A stretch of DNA of 38,849 nt from Spirogloea muscicola (lineage: Eukaryota; Streptophyta; Zygnematophyceae; Spirogloeales; Spirogloeaceae): contig WELB01000420.1 in assembly GCA_009602725.1 (NCBI GenBank), positions 1 to 38,849 on the forward strand, read 5' to 3'. The notes below the pieces were generated by a model, which ran no database searches, was not told the DNA's origin, and worked only from the letters and a program-made list of their open reading frames with translations. Both the position numbers and the translations under genes were made by a program. Numbering within the stretch: position 1 is the first letter of the stretch; every line of letters begins with the position of its first letter. This document shows, piece after piece, positions 20,483-30,367 of the stretch.

Positions 20483-20588
20483 AAAGAAGAAAGTGCTCGC
20501 CCATTGAGAATAGGGGCTGGAACAACCAGCCCGAAAAAGAATGAACAGAGTACGAGAAGGGGGCCAGGGGAAGCGCTAACTAACAGAC
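20483..20588 (-). mobile_element. F1 3' tail inserted in the Harbinger element
   Basis: Only tail, stem-loop (GGGCTGGTTGTTCCAGCCC complement) and about 50 bp of 3' UTR are present. Flanking C-runs preceded by AAAA (AAAACCACCCCCC and AAAACCCCCCC) look like a degenerate target duplication. Confidence 0.6.
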
Positions 20589-20751
20589 CAAAACCCCCCC
20601 CCTCGCCCCCCATCCTCCTCGGCAGGCCAGGGGGAGCTTGACCAGCCTCTCCTTCGCACGCGCCAGTCTCCCTCCCTTCTCCCTCTCCTGATCAGGAGCG
20701 AGGTCGCGCGCCCTTCCGCCCGCCTCCCGGCAGCTCTGGCCTGCAGCCCTG

Positions 20752-21600
20752 TCATAGCGCCAGCCTGATCGCCAAGGCCGCGCAGTCCCAGGACAGCCGC
20801 GCTGCATCCCCAAGCAAATTGTAGTGGCCAAGTCTTCCTTCCGCGCACGCCCGACCGATCTCGCTCTGCTGGAAGACCTCACAGTCGTGCATGCTGCCGC
20901 ACCGGCCGACGTCAAAGTCCCAGATCTTGCGCTTTGCGTCGGCCACCACCTGCAGATGCACTGAGTAGTGGCTCTTACGGTTTTAGTAGTCTTGGGGATC
21001 GACACTTGGCCGGATGATCGGGATGTGGCCGTCGACTGCGCCGATGACGTACGGGATGCCTGCGAGCTCCCAACACTCGGTGGCCGTGCCGTCCATCCCC
21101 GCGTGTGTCGGCCATCTGACTTGCACCTGAAGCAGGATGCCCTTGATAGCGAGCAGCACCTGTCTGACGATGACGCTAGCCGTGCACGCCGCCATCCCGA
21201 GAAGATCGGCTGTGTCCCTGAGTCCACATCCGGTTGCCAGGCGGTGCAGCGTGGCCGCAATCCTTGCTTCCACCAGCACAGCTACTCCGTACTTCGTGGC
21301 TCGCTTCTCGAGCGCGCCGCGGAGAGCCTGGACCAGCCTGTCAAAGACTCTGCGCCACACTCTCACGCGCTTCCGGAAGTGCTCCTCGGTGAAGTCGACC
21401 TGCAGCTGGTGGAGCCAGCCGGTCGGCTGAGTGGAGCTCCACAGGAGGCGCGGTGCTCTCTCCTCCTCCCCTCGCAGCAACATCGTGGCCACGAGCGCCA
21501 CGAGCGCCATGATCTCGATCTGCTGCAAGAGCGGCAGCAGATTCGCCTCCGCCGCCGCCTCCACCTCCGCCTCCGCCTCCGTCGAGCGCAGGACTGCCAT
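20752..21600 (-). pseudogene. PIF/Harbinger (DDE_Tnp_4) transposase, interrupted
   Basis: Likely start MAVLRSTEAEAEVE at 21600. An acidic Ala/Glu stretch is followed by the helical N-terminal region (FRKRVRVWRRVFDRLVQAL; LHRLATGCGLRDTADLLGMA; ASVIVRQVLLAI). The catalytic domain then shows IPYVIGAVDGHIPIIRP (first Asp; the usual Thr between DG and H is missing), DPQDY-stop-NRKSHYSVHLQVV, and GRCGSMHDCEVFQQS (second Asp). The TAA at 20983-20985 lies in frame where the family has a single residue between Tyr and NRK. After LLGDAA the frame departs from the family and the third acidic residue is not found. Family members cut and paste DNA as nucleases with a separate Myb-like partner, which is not seen here. 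Inactive as it stands. Confidence 0.8.
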
Positions 21601-21886
21601 CGTGACGCAGCAGATCCGCCTCCGCTCGGGCCCCGTGCCTGCAGGCCTGGTCGGCAGCGGGAGGGGGGAGCGTGGGCCTGCGGGGGCGCTCGACCAGGCG
21701 GCGGGCGGCGGCGCTGCTGCCGGGGTTTGAAGCTGCTGCCCTGGCGCGCCGGGCAGCCAATCCGACCTGGCGGGGCTTGGGAGGTGGCACCGCACGTGCA
21801 GGCGGCCCCGGCGTCCGCGGTGGCGACCTCCCCTTGACCCGGCGGTCAGCACGTGCGACACCGCGCGACCTGCTGTAAACAAGCCC

Positions 21887-22305
21887 TAATACCAGGCTGC
21901 TTTGTAGACGCCACAGACGCTATAGACGCCACACCGGTGTACCGCTTTTATCCCACCATGAGCTGTCGCCCCCTCCACGGGCTAGCCTCGGGGTACAGAT
22001 CGTCATCGTCTGCCCTTCCCGTCGCTATCTTGCACCCCAAACCCGCTGCATACTTACCCTGTGGCTACGGGTTTCCCACTCCTGCCGAGCACGCCGCGAG
22101 GCTTCTTCCTGCAGGGCGCGGCGCTTGCCTTACTCTACCTGCTTGGAGTCCCTGGTTCGTCCTTCGCTTGCTTGCTCGCTCGCTTGCTTACCAGCTTCTA
22201 TTTCTCTATCAATTGCATTCACTTCTGTCGCTTCTTCTCAAATATCATTTTCTTCGATTCCCTTCTTATTCCTTGTCTGAGGTCGTTTTTGCAATATCCT
22301 GAATC
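21887..22305 (+). other. E2 leader
   Basis: Homologous to 11262-11694 and 31486-31904. It holds TGCTTTGTAGACGCCACAGA, CACCATGAGCTGTCGCC, GCTTGCTTGCTCGCTCGCTT and a CT-rich stretch before the ATG. It is the presumed 5' UTR/promoter of the next gene; no core promoter motif is certain. Confidence 0.5.
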
Positions 22306-22860
22306 ATGTGCGCAGCAATGAGCGCGATGTGGCCTCCAGCGATCGTCAAACGGTTCAATGTCCTCCCCTCATGCCCGCGAGAGAATGACTTCTCTGGGCC
22401 GTACAATATGCTGCTATTTTATGCATTCCCATGGAACAGCAAATTTGTAGTGGTACCTCAGGGTTTTCCACTGTCTGATTCGAGAGAGACTGAAGACTCT
22501 GTGTTCGAGTACGTGGTACTATTGGACAACACACCCGTCTTCATACTTGAGATAGAGGATCCAAGCAAAGTACGATCCCTATCTGCAAGGCAAGTAGCGG
22601 ACATGTGGATGAGGAGGAGGCTACGGGACATGCGGGACGACTGCACTCTAGATAGACTATACGGTGTAAGTGCGTTTGGCAAACAAGTTCGCACATATCA
22701 TGTGGACAAGCAGTACGTAATTGATCCTCATGCAAAACCACAATACGCAGAATCACCAGTAGAAACAGCACCAAGAGAGAGATGGAATTTAGATGTACTT
22801 ACTACAGGCGGATATCATGAGCTTACAAGTATTTTTGACTATATAAAGAATAAAACTTAA
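22306..22860 (+). CDS. 184-aa protein of unknown function, intact member of the E-block family
   Basis: Open from ATG (CATGTGCGCAGCA context conserved in E1 and E3) to TAA. Conserved features: GPYNMLL at 31-37, VFEYVVLLDNTPVFILEIED at 66-85, MRRRLRDMRDDCTLDRLYGV at 102-121, then SAFG and TAPRERWNLDVL at 154-165. The alpha/beta run ending FILEIED resembles the hydrophobic-strand-plus-E.E/K signature of PD-(D/E)XK-like folds; here the last position is E or D, not K, so nuclease activity is doubtful. From memory it resembles an unnamed family common in fungal genomes, with FILE(I/L)KPPS and GVSAFG motifs; this needs a search. No signal peptide or membrane segment. Three copies in the window suggest a repeat-borne or recently duplicated gene; this is the only one without breaks. 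Confidence 0.6.
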   Translation: MCAAMSAMWPPAIVKRFNVLPSCPRENDFSGPYNMLLFYAFPWNSKFVVVPQGFPLSDSRETEDSVFEYVVLLDNTPVFILEIEDPSKVRSLSARQVADMWMRRRLRDMRDDCTLDRLYGVSAFGKQVRTYHVDKQYVIDPHAKPQYAESPVETAPRERWNLDVLTTGGYHELTSIFDYIKNKT

Positions 22861-23735
22861 GAGCAGTACTATCTCGTGGTGCTGTCGTCTACGATGATTG
22901 AGAAGCCCATCTCTGTCTTGCGATCCCCCGCCTTTTGACTCTACTCTCTCTTAAAATCAGCACAGTAGTGCGCACAAAGAACGCACTGATTGACAATCAT
23001 AGTATGTATGAGAATGCTCCTCTTCTTGCAGCCACTCAGACTAGGCTTTACAGAGGACGAGATCGAGCGTGGTTGCAGCATGCTAACATGGCTGCAAGTT
23101 GTAGCAATCAATCCTTTAAGAAAAGTCTTATTCCTTGACTATGGTGGTGTACAGCCTAATATGGCAAATATGGACCTAAATAAGCTGTGTATCCTCCCTT
23201 TCCCATATATAGCCAATAGGATGGGTAAGCAAATATGAAGCTCTAGTAGAGATGGTGGACCGAATTGAGAAGGTAAGAAGAGACGAAGAGAAGGACCACT
23301 TCCCCCTCTTTTACTGTTTCTGCATCCTGACTCCATCTGTACGTAGGTTTTCGCACTGGCATGCTCAATATCGCCAATATCCTATCTATGGAGTACGGAG
23401 TACGGATTACGCTCATAAGAATGTTTGTCACCAGGATGATGGTGGAAGGGTATCCATCCCTCTATAGACCTTTATGGCCGTACTCCGTACTCCATTGAGT
23501 GTTATTTTTATGAGTACACAGAATTAGGAGAAAAAGCGTACCCCACGTAAGCGTACCCCACATACCATTTACGGCCCAAAACATGGTAAATTCACCCAAT
23601 ATATAAGCCCTACCTATGCATAATTGGGGTACGATTTCAACTGTATTGGCGCTCTTGCAGCCCTGTATCATCATACCATCCCTACTGAGCTTTATCTTGG
23701 CGTACCCCACGTACCCCATCTAATATGCTGTATTC
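22861..23735. other. E2 distal segment
   Basis: Conserved with E1 and E3. An 82-codon open frame at 22990-23238 reads LGFTEDEIERGCSMLTWLQV..VLFLDYGGVQPNM and stays similar in E1 from LRFTEEEIERGCS on, with TAG in place of an early codon. An acceptor-like CTTCTTG(T/C)AG precedes it, so it may be an exon. Function unrecognised. The rest holds GGAGTACGGAGTACG and GCGTACCCCACGTAAGCGTA repeats. Confidence 0.4.
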
Positions 23736-24265
23736 CAGGCCTTCATGCAAGTACGACGTCTATTCTTACAAGGAAGTGGGTGCAGCAGAGGCTTTGTTCA
23801 AGATGAGACTCGCACAGAAAACGTGATTGCCTGCATGGCGGGTACCATTTTGACAAACATTGCTCAAAGGACATTTGGCTTGTCCTCGTTGTGGCCTTGA
23901 CTTTTGAACAACTTCTTGTGCACAACTCAGAAGCCAGATAGTAGATGCCTGCATAAACGTCAGCTAAGGTACTCAGTCGAGAGCTGTTAGAATTTGGGTA
24001 ATGCTGGCCTGCCCATGTCCAACTTTCTTTGATACATAATCTCAAACATGCACACAGGCTGACACGTCAACTGGTAGAAAGCACGGAGGCACAGGTGACT
24101 GCAGGCCTCCCCTTCGGTCGCTAGTAGATGGCATGCTGGTGTTTCATCAAAACTTCAGTAACTGGCATACTGCAAGCAAGGTACTCGATCGTTCAGCTGC
24201 TGTCAAGCGTCTGGGGTTGCTGAGCTCCAACGCTAGGAGGAGGCGGTTTCGTTGGCAAAATCAAA
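23736..24265 (+). pseudogene. HK slice fused to the E2 block
   Basis: Same slice and same left junction as 13800-14330: CAGGCCTTCATGCAAGTACG directly after ACCCCATCTAA-type E sequence, then the small exon DTSTGRKHGGTG (about 24058-24094) and the following intron to CAAAATCAAAT. On the right it joins a different sequence from unit 2. Confidence 0.75.
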
Positions 24266-24339
24266 TGTGTACTGACATCTGGTTCTCACTTGCTCTCCAT
24301 GCGCCTCCCTCCAAGCCCGTCTTCCTGCCTTCATTCCTT

Positions 24340-24800
24340 CTTCATTCCAGCAGTACTTCTGTCATCCGACATAGCTCCTGCCCATCGAAAAAGTCTTGGG
24401 GGACAGCGATGCAAACCTCGGCCTGCTTGCTGACGGCGATGTCGTCGAGCATGCACATGACGATCGCGGTGGCGCAGCGGCGCTCCTCTCGCGGCGATTT
24501 CACAGCCGATTCTTTCATATCAGCAGCCGCTTTCTTCTTTTCTCGCGGTCAGCCGCACCCACACCGGCGCGCCGTCGGCGCGCACGCGCCGCAGGTCCTG
24601 CCGGTGGCGCTCTGATCGAGCCGCCTGGAACTCGGCGTATGCATCCTGCCGCAAGCGCCGCTCGCCCAGCGCGGCCTAGTCAGCAGAGACGCTTGCGTCG
24701 GCGGGCTCGTGCCGGGCCTCCGCAGCTGAGGTCCTCGCCCAGCAGTGGGAAGTGGAGAAACGAGATAGCTAGGATGAGGGAGGAGCTCGTGACAAGAAAG
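24340..24800 (-). pseudogene. inverted first PAC exon of HK copy C
   Basis: The minus strand reads [39 protein letters not shown], matching copy A residues 3-50, with the acceptor TGACTAG conserved. About 50 bp (24495-24545) interrupt the exon before GCGCCGCTGCGCCA. The block corresponds to copy A about 115-510 reversed, including intron sequence on both sides, so it is a local inversion within copy C. Confidence 0.75.
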
Positions 24801-24841
24801 TAAGAGAGAGCGGAGCTGGAGGAAGAGAAGAAGAGAAGATA

Positions 24842-27800
24842 CTTGTCCGGGACGCCGATGTCCGCTTCCCTGCCAAGGACGCCAATGGCCGCTTCCTCTT
24901 CGCCAACAAGGTCGGGGTGATGGTCTCGCCGCTCGGCTCCTTGCCCCTCTGCACCATCAAGATCTGCAACACAGACATGGAGGTTCAGGACTGCAACGAG
25001 GCGGCAGTGCGAATCCTGCAGGGTGAGAAGAAGGAGGAGGTACTTCGTATCGTGAAGCACCTAGGCAACCCCGTCGTGACGCCACTCATGCAGCCCGACG
25101 GGCCGCCCTCCCTTGAAGCTCGGTGGCCAACCTGTGCTGCTGTGCAGAAGCCCTCGGGGTGTAGGCTCCACTCCTTTCTGTTGCTCTTGTACCTCTTGTA
25201 TATTTGAGTCCTTAGTGAGAGTTACCATTGAAACGTGCTTTAAGAGCTTCTTTCCGCTGATAATGTATGCACTGAAGATGGTGCTTGATGATTGGGCAGC
25301 GGATGCTGGAGAACGACGTGATTGTCAAGCGTGACGGGCACCACCGTCTCGAGTGGGTGCACCTCTGCAAGGACGGCTTGGACCTGCTCGTGGAGGTCAC
25401 GCTGAAGCTCATCAGCATCAACGGGGAGGCCCACATCCTGGTCGTGTGGCACGACCTCACCGAGCGCAAGAAGCAGGTGCGCAATGTGGTGCTTAACAGC
25501 TTCTCTTGTTAGTCTAATTACTCTGTCAGGTTGCTCTTTATCCTGCTCTGCGCGTGCCTGCACTCTTTAGACACTTGGTGGTTTTCTTTGTATTCACTTC
25601 TGGAGAGTCATCGGTGAATCTCAATCAGACTAGCTGCGCACTTAAACAGGAACTGGACCTGCGCCTAGCCAAGGAGGCAGCTGAAGCAGCCAGCCAGGCC
25701 AAGAGCCGGTTCCTTGCTAACATGTCCCACGAGATCCGCACTCCTATGAACGGTATCTCCTCTCGCTTTCTTCTGCAGCCAATGCACAGACCTCCTCAAG
25801 TGCTGCAGGTCCTGTCCTCCACACTTCGTGATAGTGATCAAAAAGTCCAAATTCATGTTTGGTAGGAATTTGTTCAACAAGCGAAGACAATGGAAAGTTG
25901 TCAATGAAATTGGTTTGGCGTGTTTCTTATCAGGTGTCATTGGGGTGGCGGAGCTGTTGAAGAGCACAGAGCTTAATGAAGAGCAGCAGTCGTACCTTGA
26001 CATCATCCGGACGTCTGGGGACAAGTTGCTGCGCATCATCTCCGATGTGCTGGACCTCAGCAAGATTGAGTCGCAGAATCTGAAATTGGAGAGTCTGGAA
26101 TTCGACTTTTGCGTGCTGTTGAGCGAGGCTCTGGCACTCCTGGACGTTGTTGCTATTGAAAAAGGTTCGTTCTACCTAGGCTGCAGTACTGTTGGATATT
26201 CTTTGAAAGGGTGATGAATGCAAGGTTTCCCTGTCTGCACTTGATTTCTGTCGCGTGACCATTCAGGGGCTTCATTTGGAGCGGAGAAGTATTCAGTACC
26301 TCAGCTGTTCCATGCTCAAGCACTGGAGTGCTTACAGTCAAGTGCCTGATAGCATCTGAAATAGAATCTGTATTCCATATTCCTGTAATTGCAGCTCTAC
26401 GGCTTACTTATGACGTCGATGAGGCCTTGCCTCCTCGACTGATTGGAGACCCCACCACGATACGGCAGATTCTGCTTAACCTGGTGCCGAATTCCATCAA
26501 GTTCACTGAGGCGTAAGTTTCTGATACTTAATCAATGTCTTCCAAGGGCGTAGTACTGTCTACAAGTCAAGATCTAGTCTTGCGCCGCATCCTGATGCAT
26601 CCTGACAGGCACCCTGAGCAGAGTGGTACTAATGCACTGACATCTCAACATGTCCATGGTGACAGTGGCCAGATTTTAGTATCTGTGAAAGGTGTCGACA
26701 GAGTTAGAGACAGCACCAACGAGTCTTTAGAGAAGGTCAGTTAGATGCTGATGAGTTGAGCACGCCTCTGTAGGCAAGCTTGTTACCAGGCACTTGCAAT
26801 AAGATGGTGCATAACAGCAGTCTTGGAAGCCTTCTATGATGTGCATGCACATTACCAGGACTCTGCCATTGGTGACACGGGCCTAAGATGTGACTCAGTG
26901 AATGAGCAGGTTGTAGTAAGGTGTTAGATGAAAGATACGGGTGTTGGGATCAATCACGAGGCATTGGATAGATTATTTCAGGCCTTCATGCAGGTACGAT
27001 GCCTGTTCTCACCACAAGTGGTTGCAGGCAGAGGCTTTGTTCAAGATGAGACTTGCACAAGAGAAGTAGACGCCTGCATGGCTGGTACCATGTTAAGACA
27101 ATTTGCTTAAGGACAATTTGCATGTCCATGTTGTGGCCTTAGAGCTGGGACACCTAGTTGTGCACAAGCCAGAAGGCAAGTAGTATGTAACTGCATGACG
27201 GTCAGGTAAGATACTCAGTGGAGTGTTGCTAAAGTTTTGGGCAATGCTGGCCTGCCAAAATTTCCTGTTTCCTTTGATACATTATCTCAACCATGCACCA
27301 CAGGCTGCTACGTCAACTAGTAGAAAGCATGGAGGCACAGGTTACCGCAGACCTTCCCTTTATGTCGTGAGTAAAGTGCATGCTGTTGAGTCGTCACAAC
27401 TCAGTAAGCTGGCATACTGCAAGCAAGTACTTGATTGCTCAGCTGCTGACAAGCGTTTGGGGTTGCTGAGCTCAAATGTTAGGAGGAGGGGGTTGTTTAA
27501 TCTAGAAGAAGATGTATATTTGTTTCTGGCTTTCAATTGGCAACTGCAGGACTAGGATTAGCTATTAGCAAGTCCCTGGTTGAGCTCATGGGTGGGCAGA
27601 TCGGCGTTATAAGCGAAGAAGGAAAGGGGTCTACATTCTTTTTCACCTTAACACTAGGCATCAGCAATGTGCCTCGAACACCTGCGGATGCAGCAGGAGA
27701 GGGGGCATCTCTTATGAGAGGAAGTAGAGAGGACATGGCAGCCCTGAGGGTGCTGGTGGTGGAAGACAACAAGGTGAGCTGTCATGAGATGTCTGTTGTG

Positions 27801-28993
27801 TACTTGCCTGCCTACTTGCAGTGCTAGGCTAGTAGCTCCATAGGCTTTTCATGAGGGTCAACCTTGCCAGTTCTGGAACAGTCATACAGTACACCTTGCC
27901 CTTTGCAGGTGAATCAGATTGTGGTGACAAAGATGCTCAAGAATATGGGCGTCATGTATGACTTGGCTGAGAATGGAGTAGAAGCTGTCCTAGATAATGA
28001 CTACGACGTTATCTCAGTGGTTGCTCAGTCAGCCTTGTGCCAATGTCCTCATGCCTTAGCAAAAAGTGAAATGAGACCTCCAAGCAAAATTCCATAGCCA
28101 TGTGTGTGTTTGTCTAAATAACGATATAGAATTACCAGCGTCCTCCACATTCAGAATGCCTCTTTAGCGAGTTACATGGTGGCCACTGGCCAACTAGCTT
28201 ATATCATGCTGATAAAGTACCAACACCTCATCACAAACTTTTCTATACAATTTGGATTTTGGTAACTGACACACTAGCTGTAAATTTCTTATGATTGTTG
28301 TCAGGATTGCCACATGCCCGAGATGAATGTCTTTGAGTCAACAAGGAGAATACGAGCACTGGAGCTTCGCGAGACGCAGGCCTCGCACAAGCCGAAGCCC
28401 TACATAGTTGCTCTGACAGCGTCGGCCTTGAGTCACGAGCGGGAGTCCTGTGAGAGGTCCGGCATGGATCACTTTTTGACGAAGCCCGTAAGGCCCAAAG
28501 ACTTGGAGGAATTGATGCTGACACAGGTCTGCCAGATATCAGGGGTCCAGCGTGATGCTGTCCGATACTCTGCACTGTATTCTGCTTTCATTCTTTTTTC
28601 AACATTGTGCCTCAGCTGAGGGCCTCCAATGTTGAAATTCGCACAAAGCCATTTGACTTGAACGTGTGGTGTCCAATGTCATGTAATGCGGCATCTCGTT
28701 TGGTAAGTATTTCATCAGGCAGTACATTGGGGGGCCCACTGTGATCCTATGGCCTGCAAACTTGCTCCCACGAGTTTGCAACAGTTGCGTCAAGGACTGC
28801 TACTTTGCAGGCAGCTCTCCAAGTGGGTGACAAGATCAATGTAGGCAAGATCTCAAGATGTTGCTCGTTCTTGCATAATATGTTAATACACGAAGGACGA
28901 GGAAGACAACGACCAGACAAGGACGTGCATGCCCTGCCCTGTTTCATCGTCATGGGTCCTACAAAAAAGACACTCGTACTTCTGAATTTTTAA
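24842..28993 (+). pseudogene. hybrid histidine kinase, copy C (nonsense codon, lost donor)
   Basis: Exons homologous to copy A: PAS about 24960-25120, 25300-25476, 25650-25752 (H-box HEIRTPMNG intact), 25934-26164, 26395-26512 (N-box LVPNSIKFT; S to P), 26666-26735, 26910-26993, 27304-27340, 27550-27773, 27909-28019 (three codons fewer), 28305-28526, 28616-28702, 28811-28993. TAG at 26925-26927 replaces GAG four codons before DTGVG. A 5-nt deletion near 25114 removes the GT donor present in copy A (CTCGAGGTGAAG against CTTGAAG). The receiver keeps DCHMPEM but has NV in place of DG. An N-terminal piece absent from copy A's visible part, DADVRFPAKDANGRFLFANK (about 24852-24911), looks like the start of a PAS domain. 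Probably a recent pseudogene: all other phases still match. Confidence 0.85.
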
Positions 28994-29380
28994 GCTCTGA
29001 CTGATTCGGTTGCTCAACATGACCTGCTTTTGCAGTAAGCTGGCTGAACCATGTGCAGAAAGGCACTGGACTTGTGCGGAGCTCTTTCTTGCCTGCAGCG
29101 TGGCTGAAACAAGGTCTTGCAGGTTGCAATTCAGGAGACTGAGCATGCTTTCCGAAAAGTCGCATAGTTGTACATTCTCAAGCAGTTGTACTCAGCACTA
29201 GAAAGACCATGGACATTCGAGAAAGGTGCAGTATACTTGACACACTCCGCAGGAATGAGCTTCTGGCTCAAACATGCACGATGCAGTAACGTAGTAATGC
29301 ATGAAGACAAGCGAGCAGCACAATCAGCCGCGCAGATCTGGAATCAATGCTTCTGCTTACATGATCGCTGTAAAAGCCAG
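28994..29380 (+). other. 3' flank of HK copy C
   Basis: Conserved with copy A 6312-6715, including the acceptor-like TGCTTTTGCAG near 29026-29036. No independent gene is seen. Confidence 0.4.
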
Positions 29381-29770
29381 CCAGGTGCTTACGAAAGAGG
29401 TGTTTATGAGGGAGATGTGGAAGAGAGGCTGCTGCAAGGAGCTCGCAGAGCAGCGTCTGCTACTGTGCCCATGCCCGAGACGAGCACATAGCGGGGCTTC
29501 GTGAAGAAGTGGGTCTTCAGCCGCAAGTCGGAGTATTTTGCAGCTGGAAAAGAGGCACCCCGATGAGACCCAGAAGTAGCAGCCAACCTGGGACCGTTGG
29601 AAGGAAATGGATAGCCGCATACCGAACACCTGGGCAAGCGACCCAGCGGCGTTGGAGCCGGGCAGCTCCCCTTGCCGTCCCTGCCGACCATGGATGGCCC
29701 GCTTGGCAAGCGGCTGCAGAGGGTCCAGCCACCGACTGCCGAAAGCCAGTGAAAGAGATCTGGAGACGTA
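29381..29770 (-). pseudogene. LINE C-terminal relic adjoining HK copy C
   Basis: Minus frames FGSRWLDPLQPLAKRAIHG, GSLAQVFGMRLSISFQRSQ and PAAKYSDLRLKTHFFTK recapitulate the relic after copies A and B. The first block (FGSRWLD) shows it is the same C-terminal region as the F3 copies at 36240-36590. Frameshifted and dead. Confidence 0.65.
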
Positions 29771-29967
29771 GATGACAAATGAAAGCACGTGGTCACTTAC
29801 TTCTGGCAGCTGGGAAACCCATGTAAGCAGCCGCAAGTCCCTCCCTCCCTCGTCCCCCTCCTCCTGTTGGGAGTTGGATCGCCAGCCAGGCGCCGGCCTT
29901 CGGCGAGGGAAAGGCGGAGAACTCACCGATTCAAGGCTTTGCCTTGAATGTTTGTTTGCCCACCTGA

Positions 29968-30341
29968 GGGCCGGGTTACACCGGGTCGGTCGGCCGCGCC
30001 GAGGCGTACGTGCCGTGCGTTGTATGAAACACCCGGCGTTACACTGGGCGCGGGCCCGGTCGTGGTCGCACGCCACGAAGGCGCCACATCGGACTCTGAC
30101 CTGGACGGATTCTGTCGGCGCAGGAGGAAAAGGCGCGCGTTTGCCACGAGGGCAGCCGGAAAATAGACCGCCCACCCCAGCCCGGCCCAAAAAAGGGACA
30201 GTTGGCACCTACCCTCCAAATCCGCAAGGACAATAATTACGCAACACGGGCAGGCCGCCTCCGGCCTCCGTGGCAGCGACACCCCCTTGACCTGGCGGTC
30301 AAGACGATTTCGCACGGCCGACCCGGTGTGTAACCCGGCCC
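29968..30341. mobile_element. M element, compact intact copy (374 bp)
   Basis: Termini GGGCCGGGTTACACCGGGTC and the complement of CGACCCGGTGTGTAACCCGG CCC are inverted. TGA flanks both ends (29965-29967, 30342-30344). No coding capacity. Shared ends and subterminal sequence with the Harbinger relic at 20178-21886 make it the likely MITE-type derivative of that transposon. Confidence 0.8.
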
Positions 30342-30367
30342 TGAAGAATTTTCTTGTGCTCTTCAAA

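Larger units (their letters stand above)
20178..21886 (-). mobile_element. Harbinger-type DNA transposon relic
   Basis: Left end (GACCGGGTTACACCGGGTTG) and right end (degenerate GTAAACAAGCCC) resemble M-element termini. Subterminal sequence (CCCCTTGACCCGGCGGTCA at about 21832-21850) matches M copy 30283-30301. The body carries a DDE transposase. Flanks are TTA on the left and TAA on the right: TWA-like but not identical, so the target duplication is unproven. An F1 tail interrupts the 5' non-coding part. Confidence 0.65.

Noticed and set aside
20968-21837. 289-codon plus-strand frame over the transposase
   Set aside because: Shadow of the minus-strand transposase, which carries DDE-family motifs; the plus reading shows none.
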